Assembly (NCBI GenBank): GCA_019686135.1
Contig: JADGHL010000014.1
Location: 1 to 60,822 of the forward strand
Length of the DNA stretch: 60,822 nt
Reading direction: 5' to 3'
Source of the DNA: Myxococcaceae bacterium
Lineage (GTDB): Bacteria > Myxococcota > Myxococcia > Myxococcales > Myxococcaceae
Both the position numbers and the translations under genes were made by a program. The notes below the pieces were generated by a model. It worked only from the letters and a program-made list of their open reading frames with translations, ran no database searches and was not told the DNA's origin. Positions 7,618 through 18,492 of this stretch are shown here, in pieces; within the stretch, counting starts at the first letter, position 1; every line of letters begins with the position of its first letter.

Positions 7618-8096
7618 ACGCGCAGGATTCGGGTTCGCGCCCGGACAACGCGGGCGTCGTGGCACCGCCGCCGGCCCTCTTCGGCACGGCGCTCGCCGCC
7701 GGTCTCGTGCTGCACTGGCTTCGGCCGCTGCCTTTCTCCTTCCCGTTCCCGGTGCGCGCGGCCGGTGGGGCGCTGGTCGTCGCAGGCCTCGTCCTCAGTG
7801 TCCTGGTGATGCGGCACTTCCGCCGGGCGAACACGCCGGTGGTGCCGTGGGGTGAGACGCGGCGGCTGGTGATCTCCGGTCCCTACCGCTTCAGCCGCAA
7901 CCCCGACTACCTGGGCCAGGCGTTCATCGTCGCGGGTGTCGGGCTCCTGTTCGGCGCGCTCTGGGTGTTCGTCCTGCTCGTCCCCGCGCTGCTCCTCGTC
8001 CGATACGGGGTGATCGCCCGCGAGGAGCGCTACCTGGAGCGGCGCTTCGGTGACGAGTACCGCGCGTTTTGGCGCCGCGTCCGCCGGTGGCTCTAG
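7614..8096 (+). CDS. Isoprenylcysteine carboxyl methyltransferase-like membrane protein
   Basis: 160 residues with four to five helices. The C-terminal half carries the ICMT/PEMT signature: GPYRFSRNPDYLGQAFIVAG, then ..REERYLERRFGDEYRAFWRR. These residues form the SAM and lipid pocket in this superfamily of integral-membrane methyltransferases. Bacterial members act on unknown small hydrophobic or lipid substrates. It is third in an overlapping gene set (ATGA at 7614). Confidence 0.85.
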   Translation: MNAQDSGSRPDNAGVVAPPPALFGTALAAGLVLHWLRPLPFSFPFPVRAAGGALVVAGLVLSVLVMRHFRRANTPVVPWGETRRLVISGPYRFSRNPDYLGQAFIVAGVGLLFGALWVFVLLVPALLLVRYGVIAREERYLERRFGDEYRAFWRRVRRWL

Positions 8097-8113
8097 CCCG
8101 GCCGGGCTCGGGC

Positions 8114-9367
8114 TCAGATCCGCGACAGCCGCGCGGTCCGCTGCAGGCGCTCGAAGCCGGTCTTCACCAGCTCCGACTTCACCGCGGGGTGCTTCGCCAT
8201 CAGGCGATCGAAGTCCGCCCGCGACAGGCGCAGCAGCGTGCACTTCGTCTTCGCCCGCACCGACGCGGAGACGTCCTTGCGCAAGAGGAGCGAAATCTCC
8301 CCGAACACGTCACCCTCGCGCATCGGCGGATAGGGCTTCTCGGTCCCGTCCTCGTTCGGATGGAACGCGGTGCACTCGCCGCGGAGCAGCACGTAGAGCG
8401 CTTCGCCCGGCGCGCCGTGGGTGAGCAACATCTCTCCCGCCTCCGCGGTGCGCATCTCGAACGCCTTCGCCAGCTCCTCCCGCGCGGATTCCGGGAGCGC
8501 GGCGAACAGCGGGTTCGACCGGAGCACGTTGGCGAGCAGCCGCTCCCGGTAGAACGCGTTCATCACCTCTTCCACGCCGGGGTGGCGGGCGATGATCTCC
8601 TGCATCTTCTCGCGCGTGAACTCGAGCACCACGCACTTCGCTGCGGCGGTCACGCTGGCCAGGCGCGGCGCGTCGGTGATGAGGGCAATCTCCCCGAACA
8701 CGTCGCCCTCTTTCATCTGCGCCACCGCCTTGCGCCCGCCGCCCTCCTGATGGCGCAGCACGTCCACCACGCCCTCGACGATCGCGTACATCGAGGTGCC
8801 CACCTCACCCTCGCGGACGATGTCCTCGCCCGGCTCGAAGGTGCGGACCTCCATCCCCTCCAGCACGGCGATGAACTCGTCGCGCTTGAGCGAGGAGAAC
8901 AGCGGCACGGACGGCAAGCCGCCCGCGGCGGTGGGCTTCGGAAGCTCGACCTCGATCTCCAGCTCGATCTCCGGCGCCGCGGCAGCGGGTGCGGGCGCGG
9001 CCGGAGCGGCGGTGAGCGGCTGCGCCGCCGGCGCCTGGGCGAGGCCCTGCTTCTGCGCATAGAGTTCGGCCAGCATCGCCTGGGTGCTGGAGTGCTTCGG
9101 GTCGAGCGACAGCACGACCTTGCACGCGGCGATCGCCCTGAGCAGGTGTCCACCCTGCGCGAGCAGCCGGCTCAGCGTCGACCACGCCTTCACCGCCGCG
9201 GCGGTGCGGCCGGTCCGCTGCAAAAGCTCGGCGACCTTCTGCCGGACCGCGAGATCGCCCGGCGCGAGCGCCTCGGCCTTCTGGTAGGCCTCGAGCGCGG
9301 CGTCGTGTTTTCCCTTCGCAAAGAGCTGCGCCCCTTTGTCCTTCAGCTCCCGGACTGCGTCGGCCAT
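8114..9367 (-). CDS. TPR protein with two cyclic-nucleotide-binding domains
   Basis: 417 residues, cytoplasmic. The N-terminal ~105 residues are helical TPR repeats (FAKGKHDAALEAYQKAEALA), then an Ala/Pro linker and an acidic strand, then two Crp-like cNMP-binding domains. In the first the phosphate-binding cassette is complete (DVFGEIALITDAPRLASV); in the second the key Arg is lost (DVFGEISLL...KDVSASV). There is no DNA-binding domain, so it is likely an adaptor or effector that changes partner binding on cAMP or cGMP. It follows the gene ending at 9386 by 18 bp, same strand, and probably shares its transcript. Start at ATG 9367; no strong ribosome site seen. Confidence 0.88.
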   Translation of the reverse strand: MADAVRELKDKGAQLFAKGKHDAALEAYQKAEALAPGDLAVRQKVAELLQRTGRTAAAVKAWSTLSRLLAQGGHLLRAIAACKVVLSLDPKHSSTQAMLAELYAQKQGLAQAPAAQPLTAAPAAPAPAAAAPEIELEIEVELPKPTAAGGLPSVPLFSSLKRDEFIAVLEGMEVRTFEPGEDIVREGEVGTSMYAIVEGVVDVLRHQEGGGRKAVAQMKEGDVFGEIALITDAPRLASVTAAAKCVVLEFTREKMQEIIARHPGVEEVMNAFYRERLLANVLRSNPLFAALPESAREELAKAFEMRTAEAGEMLLTHGAPGEALYVLLRGECTAFHPNEDGTEKPYPPMREGDVFGEISLLLRKDVSASVRAKTKCTLLRLSRADFDRLMAKHPAVKSELVKTGFERLQRTARLSRI

Positions 9368-9385
9368 CGTGTGCGGCTCCGCTCC

Positions 9386-10645
9386 CTACGCGCTGAGCGC
9401 ACGCACGCGCTCGGCCAGAGACGCTGCGAACAGGCGCCATACCTTGAGCGCAGAGGCCTGGTGGGTGTCGAGGAAGCTCTGGAAGTGGTCACGCGAGATC
9501 CGCAGCGCCTCCACCTGGGTCTTCGTCTTCACGTGCGCGGAGGCGGGCTGGTCCTGCAGGAGAGAAATCTCCCCGAGGTACGCGCCGGGCCCGAGCGTGT
9601 TGAGCAGCCGGGCGTCGGGGTCGGGGCCGCTGTAGACCTCCACCTCGCCGCGCAAAAGAACCACCAGCCCATCGTTGCGCGCGCCCTTGTGGATGAGCGT
9701 CACGCCCGCGGGCGCGGAGATCCGCCGGGCGAGCCGGAAGAGGTCCTTCATGTCCGGCAGCCCGAGCTCGGCGAAGAGCGGAATCGCCTTCAGGTAGCCG
9801 TAGCCGTCGCTGGGCGCGGCGTTCTGGGGCGCGGGCGCGGTGGCCACCGGCGCGGCGGCGGATTGCACCTGGCCCTGCAGCATCTTGAGCGCGCGTTCGG
9901 CGTCCTCCGGGCGGCCGCATCGGCGCAGAAGCCGCACGACCTCCGACTGGCAGGCGAAGTCCGCGCGCAGCTTCGTCGATGCCTTCATCTCCGCGCCGAG
10001 CAGCGCCAGTGCCTTCTTCGGGTGGCCGGCCTCATCGAGCAGCTCGCACGCGCGCAGCACCGCGTCGCGCCGCTGCGGATCGCTCGCGGGGACCGCGAGG
10101 AGCTGTTCGAGTTCCGCGTGCGTGTTGCCGAGCGCGCGGTAGGCCTTCGCCGCTTCCATCGGCCGCCCGAGGTGCGCGAGGCACCGCGCCTCCGACTCCC
10201 GGTTCCCGGCCTTGCGGTACAGCTCGAGCGCCTCCTCCGCCCGGCCCAGCCGCTCGAGCGCCGCACCCGCGCGCTGGATGTCGCCCGCCTTCACCCACAG
10301 CGCCGGCGCGCGCTCGAACTGATCGGCCTTCTCCCAGAGCGCCGCCGCGTCCGCCCACGCGCCGAGGTTCTCGGAGAGCTCTGCGGCGGCGGCGAAGTCA
10401 CGCGCACGCTTGAAGACCTCCACCAGCGCGCGACGGGTGGCCACCGAGGAGACCTTCGCCTCCTGCAGGAGCTCGTGCCGCCGGGTGTGCGCCGAGTCCT
10501 CGTACATCCTCGTGGCGGCATCGATGTCTCCGCGCGCAGCAAGTCTGGCCACCTGCTGGAAGCCATTGCCGCCCGAGGCGACGAACTGTCCGCCTGAGTC
10601 GTCTTCGATGAACTCGAACTCCACCGCAAATTCGGCCAAAGGCAT
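9386..10645 (-). CDS. TPR-like protein with C-terminal cyclic-nucleotide-binding domain
   Basis: 419 residues. A long helical solenoid (repeats such as LGAWADAAALWEKADQFERA and LGRAEEALELYRKAGNRESE) is followed by one cNMP-binding domain in which FGE is LGE and the cassette Arg is Ala (LGEISLLQDQPASAHV), so ligand binding is uncertain. The start MPLAEFAVEF at 10645 was chosen because GGAGG stands just before it; the frame is open to 10735, but that would overlap the divergent kinase promoter. First gene of a two-gene unit with 8114-9367, and a partial paralogue of it. Confidence 0.85.
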   Translation of the reverse strand: MPLAEFAVEFEFIEDDSGGQFVASGGNGFQQVARLAARGDIDAATRMYEDSAHTRRHELLQEAKVSSVATRRALVEVFKRARDFAAAAELSENLGAWADAAALWEKADQFERAPALWVKAGDIQRAGAALERLGRAEEALELYRKAGNRESEARCLAHLGRPMEAAKAYRALGNTHAELEQLLAVPASDPQRRDAVLRACELLDEAGHPKKALALLGAEMKASTKLRADFACQSEVVRLLRRCGRPEDAERALKMLQGQVQSAAAPVATAPAPQNAAPSDGYGYLKAIPLFAELGLPDMKDLFRLARRISAPAGVTLIHKGARNDGLVVLLRGEVEVYSGPDPDARLLNTLGPGAYLGEISLLQDQPASAHVKTKTQVEALRISRDHFQSFLDTHQASALKVWRLFAASLAERVRALSA

Positions 10646-10737
10646 TTCCTCCGTGGGCGCGTGACGACGGACCCGAGATATTTGGAGCGCGGAAGCTATC
10701 ATTCGCCGCCCCGGCGAACAGCGGGAGGGAGGCACGG
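10646..10737. promoter_or_regulatory. Divergent promoter region of the cNMP-protein operon and the kinase gene
   Basis: 92 bp between two outward-pointing starts. The right end has GGGAGGGAGG 5-7 nt before the kinase ATG; the left end has GGAGG just before the minus-strand ATG. An AT-rich patch (ATATTTGG, 10678-10685) lies between. No operator palindrome was recognised. Confidence 0.5.
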
Positions 10738-12249
<1,512 letters not shown>

Positions 12250-12319
12250 GAACCGCCCGCACGGAACTTCTCCCCGAGCGTCCGGGATGAGATCCTCCCG
12301 CGCCATTCAGGAGCTGCCT

Positions 12320-14617
<2,298 letters not shown>

Positions 14618-14643
14618 CGTCCGCCTCACGACGGGAGGTGCGG

Positions 14644-15018
14644 ATGATTCAGATCAAACGGACCTATGACCCGCCCGCGCGCAGCGACGGCCGACGATTC
14701 TTGGTGGAGCGGCTCTGGCCGCGCGGAGTGAAGAAGGAGGCGCTGGCGATGGACGGTTGGGCGAAGGAGGTGGCGCCCAGCACGGAGCTCCGCAAGTGGT
14801 TCGGCCACCGCCCGGAGCGCTGGGAGGAGTTCCGCCGCCGCTACCGCGCGGAGCTGGACGCGAACCCGGACGCGTGGACGCCCCTGCTGGAGGACGCCCG
14901 CCGCGGGACGCTCACCCTGCTCTACAGCGCGCGCGACGAGGCCCACAACGGCGCACTGGTCCTGCGCGACTATCTCTCGGAACGGCTGAAGTCCGGCTCC
15001 CGGGCAAAAAAACGCTGA
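14644..15018 (+). CDS. DUF488 family protein
   Basis: 124 residues. Family pattern: IQIKRTYDPP near the start, RFLVERLWPRGVKKEALAMD, then WFGHRPERWEEFRRRY and LLYSARDEAHNGALVLRDYL. DUF488 proteins are small and soluble; their role is unproven, with a proposed link to nucleic-acid or stress functions. The start ATG 14644 has GGGAGG 6 nt upstream. It lies 26 bp after the hybrid kinase and is probably co-transcribed, but the two functions need not be linked. Confidence 0.9.
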   Translation: MIQIKRTYDPPARSDGRRFLVERLWPRGVKKEALAMDGWAKEVAPSTELRKWFGHRPERWEEFRRRYRAELDANPDAWTPLLEDARRGTLTLLYSARDEAHNGALVLRDYLSERLKSGSRAKKR

Positions 15019-15078
15019 GCTCCGCCGGCACGATTCCCCGCGGCCGCTCCGGCGGTCCGCGCTACGCTCGTCCCTGCC

Positions 15079-15456
15079 ATGCCCAAGGTCCTGCTGGTCG
15101 AAGACAATGAGATGAATCGCGACATGCTCTCCCGCCGGTTGATCCGCCGCGGCTTCGAGGTGGAGTTGGCGGTCGACGGTCAGGAGGGCGTGGACAAAGC
15201 CAACACCGCGAACGCGGACATCATCCTGCTCGACCTCAGCCTGCCCATCATCGACGGCTGGGAGGTGGCGCGGCGGATCCGCCAAAACCCTGCGCTGAAT
15301 CAAACGCCGATCCTCGCGCTCACCGCGCACGCGCTCAACGAAGACCGCGACAAGGCGCTGGAGGCCGGCTGCGACGACTACGACACCAAGCCGGTCGAGC
15401 TGCCGCGGCTGTTGGAGAAAATCGAGGCGCTATTGGCGAAGAAACGGAGCGCGTAG
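15079..15456 (+). CDS. Single-domain response regulator (DivK/CheY-like)
   Basis: 125 residues, one receiver domain only. Acidic pocket VEDNEMN, phospho-acceptor Asp52 (LLDLSLPIIDGWEVARRIR), switch Thr in LTAHALNEDRD, Lys in DTKPVELP. It has no output domain, so it must act by binding another protein or passing on phosphate. It sits between the hybrid kinase and the cyclase that carries its own HisKA-like and receiver domains, which are the natural candidates for partners. Confidence 0.93.
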   Translation: MPKVLLVEDNEMNRDMLSRRLIRRGFEVELAVDGQEGVDKANTANADIILLDLSLPIIDGWEVARRIRQNPALNQTPILALTAHALNEDRDKALEAGCDDYDTKPVELPRLLEKIEALLAKKRSA

Positions 15457-15472
15457 GCTCCCGGACGCGCCT

Positions 15473-17242
15473 TCAACGCAACAGTTCGGCGATCCGCGCG
15501 CGCGCGCCGGCCGGCACGGACGTGAAGCGCACCAGCCAGCCTCGGTCTTCCGGCTGCTTCACCTTGGCGTAGACGTCGTCCTCGAGCACCGAGCCGTCTT
15601 TCCCGGTGAGCCGCAGCCGCACGTCGTCGAACGGCTTGAGCCCCAGCGCCGCGCGCAGCACGCCGCCCTTCTCGCCCACGCGGAGCAGCTCGCCGGGCAC
15701 CTCCTCCTCCGAGAGAAGCTTCCCCGCCACCGGCGTCAGGCGGATCGGCAAGGGCGCGGGGAGTGACCGGAGCGCATCCTCTTCGCGGGTGACGAAGAGG
15801 TTCGCATCCCGCAGCCCGAGTATCTCCCGCACCTCCACCGGATCGGCGAAGCCTTTGGCGTTGAACGTCGTGCCGGGCCCGGTCACCACGTCGGGGCCGG
15901 CGCGTTCCACGGTGGCGGTGGTGGCGAGGATCTGCCCGCCGACGCCGAAGGACTCCACGCGCGCGGTGAGGTTCACGTGCCGCCCGACCACGCCGTACTT
16001 GGAGCGCTTCATGCTGCCGATGTTCCCGACGATGACCTCGCCGGTGTTCAGCGCGATGCCCATCTCCAGCCCGGGCAGCCCGCGCTCGGCGAGCTGGGCG
16101 TTGAGGGTCCCCATCGCCTGCTGCATCGAGATGGCGCAGGCCACGGCGCGGCGGGCGTCGTCCTCGCGGCGCAGCGGCGCGCCGAACAGGACGAGGATGG
16201 CGTCGCCGATGAACTCGATGATGGTCCCCTGATGACGGTCAATCACCTCGACCATCACGCCGAGGTACTCGTTGAGCAGCCGCATCACCTCGTCCGGCTC
16301 GAGCCGGTCGGCCGCCGAAGTGAACCCCCGCAGATCCGACATGAGGATGGTGACCTCGCGCCGCGTACCGCCCAGGCTGAGGCCTTCTGGCGTCTCCAAC
16401 AGCGCCTGCACCACGTCCTCGCTCATGAAGCGGCCGAACGCGGACCGGATGAGCCGGTTGCGCGCGTCGAGATCCTGCGCGAGCCGTTCGATCTCCTCCC
16501 GCGCCCGCTTGAGCTCGAGCTGGGTCCTAATCCGCGCGAGCACCACGGGGAGATCCAGCGGCTTGGTGACGTAGTCATTGGCGCCGAGCTGCAGCGCCTT
16601 GACCACGTCGTCGCTGCGGTCGAGCGCGGTGGCCATCACGACCGGGAGCTCGGCGGCGGAGCGCTGCGCGCGGATCTGCTCCAGCACCTCCAGCCCGCTG
16701 ATCCCCGGCATCATCACGTCCAGCAGCACCAGGTCGAAGCGTGTGGATTCGATGAGCCTCAGCGCCTCGGATCCGGAGTGGGTCACCGTGACCTGGAAGG
16801 CGCGGCGTTCGAGCTGCCGCGAGAGGAAGTCGACGTTGCGCGGCTGGTCGTCCACCACCAGCACGTGCCGCCCGGCGCCGAAGTCGGCCGGCAGGCTGCG
16901 CACCGCGGCCGCGCCCTCCTCGGTGCCGGTGATGTCGCGGATGGCGGTCGGCGGTGCGCCGGGATGGGCCGAGGGTTCGTGTGCCGCGTCGTCGAACGAA
17001 GCGAGCGGCTTGACCGCGTCCGCGGCGAAGAGCTGCTCAATCAATTCCAGCAGCGTGCGCGCAGCGGCGGTGATCCGCTGGAGGTCCGGCAGAAGCCGCT
17101 CCTGACCGAGGTCGGTGACCTCCTCCTGGAGCAGCTCGCTGTAGCCGATGATCTGGTTGAGCGGCGTGCGCAGCTCGTGGCGCAGCTTGCGGCGTCCCGG
17201 CAGCGGCGCGGGTGCTCCGCCGCCTTCAGGCGGGGTGGACAT
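15473..17242 (-). CDS. HisKA-like / receiver / class III nucleotide cyclase protein
   Basis: 589 residues, cytoplasmic. Residues 15-70 resemble a HisKA dimerisation helix pair ([19 protein letters not shown], His22) but no ATPase domain follows. A receiver occupies about 125-245 (Asp175, LLDVMMPGISG). A coiled coil leads to a class III cyclase at about 290-470, with metal Asp303 (MSDLRGFT) and Asp347 (EFIGDAILVLFG) and VNLTAR. The residue that usually sets purine choice (Asp in GDxVN) is Arg here (GRHVN), so ATP or GTP use cannot be read off. The last ~90 residues resemble a degenerate PilZ domain. Likely makes cAMP or cGMP under phosphorelay control. Confidence 0.9.
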   Translation of the reverse strand: MSTPPEGGGAPAPLPGRRKLRHELRTPLNQIIGYSELLQEEVTDLGQERLLPDLQRITAAARTLLELIEQLFAADAVKPLASFDDAAHEPSAHPGAPPTAIRDITGTEEGAAAVRSLPADFGAGRHVLVVDDQPRNVDFLSRQLERRAFQVTVTHSGSEALRLIESTRFDLVLLDVMMPGISGLEVLEQIRAQRSAAELPVVMATALDRSDDVVKALQLGANDYVTKPLDLPVVLARIRTQLELKRAREEIERLAQDLDARNRLIRSAFGRFMSEDVVQALLETPEGLSLGGTRREVTILMSDLRGFTSAADRLEPDEVMRLLNEYLGVMVEVIDRHQGTIIEFIGDAILVLFGAPLRREDDARRAVACAISMQQAMGTLNAQLAERGLPGLEMGIALNTGEVIVGNIGSMKRSKYGVVGRHVNLTARVESFGVGGQILATTATVERAGPDVVTGPGTTFNAKGFADPVEVREILGLRDANLFVTREEDALRSLPAPLPIRLTPVAGKLLSEEEVPGELLRVGEKGGVLRAALGLKPFDDVRLRLTGKDGSVLEDDVYAKVKQPEDRGWLVRFTSVPAGARARIAELLR

Positions 17243-17318
17243 GGGCGGACGATCTCACAGGAGCGGCGGCCGGTCACCGGACCGCGCGCGGCCCGGGCGG
17301 ACCTGCTTCGGAAACAGC

Positions 17319-18458
17319 TCAACCCGACGCCGGACCCTCCCCGCGGGCCTCCACCGTGCAGGTGCCGCCGACGACCCGGTACCAGACCGTGTCCGCGCTC
17401 GCCGCCTTCTCCACCAGCGCCGCGTCCGTCGTGGTGAGGAACGTCTGCGCGCCGGAGGCGGCGAGATAGTCCATCAGGTAGGCGTTGCGCTCCGGATCCA
17501 GCTCGCTGGAGACGTCGTCCAATAGCAGCAGCGGAAGAAAGCCGAGCGCCGCGTGGAGGTTTTCGATCTCCGCGATCTTCCACCCGAGGATGAGCGCGCG
17601 CTGCTGGCCCTGGGAGGCATACGTCCTCGCCAACCGCTCGCCGAGGCGGATCTCCAGGTCATCCGCATGCGGCCCTACCGAGGTGAAGCCGCGCTCGAGA
17701 TCGCGCGCCCGCCGCCGCACCAGCGCCTCGTGGAGCGCCCGGGCCAGCGCCGGCTCAGCGGCGGACTGAAAGTCCACGTCGTCGAGGTGCGCCGGCGCAT
17801 AGGTGTACGCCGCCGGATCGACCGTGCGGCCGATGGCGGCGAACGCGGCCACCGCGCGCGGAGCCAGCTCCGTCAGCAGCGCCCGCCGGCGTGTCCACAG
17901 CCGCGCGCCGGTCTGCGACAACGTCACGTCCCAGCTCTCCAGGTAGTCGGGCGCGACGTGGTCCTTCAGCAACCGGTTGCGGCCCTTGAGCGCGCGGCCG
18001 TAGGCGCGGCTCTCGCGCAGGTACGCCGGGAAGCGGTTGAACACCGCGCGGTCGAGGAACTGCCGGCGGCCTTCGGGACCGCCCTTCACCACGTCGAGAT
18101 CGTCCGGCGTGAACGCCACCACCGCCACGCCGCCGAAGTACTCCTCTAGGGACGACGCGCGCTTGCCATCGACGTACGCCTGGCGCAGCCCGCCGGAGAC
18201 TTCCACGGCGATCTCCCGCTCCGCGCCGCCGAGGAGGAACGTCCCCGCGACCCGCGCGCGCTCGGCGCCGAAGCGGACGAGCTCCTGCAACCGGGACGCG
18301 CGCAGCGGCTTGAGCGTCACCAGGAAGAACAGCCCCTCGAGCAGGTTGGTCTTCCCCTGCCCGTTCTGGCCCACGGCGATCGTCGCGTGCTCGGAGGGCG
18401 CGAGCTCCACGTCGGCGAGGTTGCGGAAGTCGCTGTAGCGCAGGCGCAGGAGTCGCAC
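17319..18458 (-). CDS. recF: DNA replication and repair protein RecF
   Basis: 379 residues, an SMC-like ABC ATPase that loads RecA at single-strand gaps with RecO and RecR. Walker A GQNGQGKT (residues 30-37), ABC signature region YASQGQQRALILGWKIAE, Walker B LPLLLLDDVSSELD; the N-terminal LRLRYSDFRNL is typical. Length is normal. In many bacteria recF follows dnaN directly; here it comes 35 bp after a lipoprotein gene, and dnaN is 7 kb upstream on the same strand. The next gene (cyclase, 17242) is 76 bp downstream. Confidence 0.96.
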   Translation of the reverse strand: MRLLRLRYSDFRNLADVELAPSEHATIAVGQNGQGKTNLLEGLFFLVTLKPLRASRLQELVRFGAERARVAGTFLLGGAEREIAVEVSGGLRQAYVDGKRASSLEEYFGGVAVVAFTPDDLDVVKGGPEGRRQFLDRAVFNRFPAYLRESRAYGRALKGRNRLLKDHVAPDYLESWDVTLSQTGARLWTRRRALLTELAPRAVAAFAAIGRTVDPAAYTYAPAHLDDVDFQSAAEPALARALHEALVRRRARDLERGFTSVGPHADDLEIRLGERLARTYASQGQQRALILGWKIAEIENLHAALGFLPLLLLDDVSSELDPERNAYLMDYLAASGAQTFLTTTDAALVEKAASADTVWYRVVGGTCTVEARGEGPASG

Positions 18459-18492
18459 GGCGCGCGTGCTCTACCAGCGGGCCAGCGGCCCG

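Noticed and set aside
8069-10597. An 842-codon plus-strand frame opposite the two cNMP-TPR genes
   Set aside because: Its composition (Arg/His/Leu-rich) is that of an antisense shadow; the minus-strand genes have clear domains.
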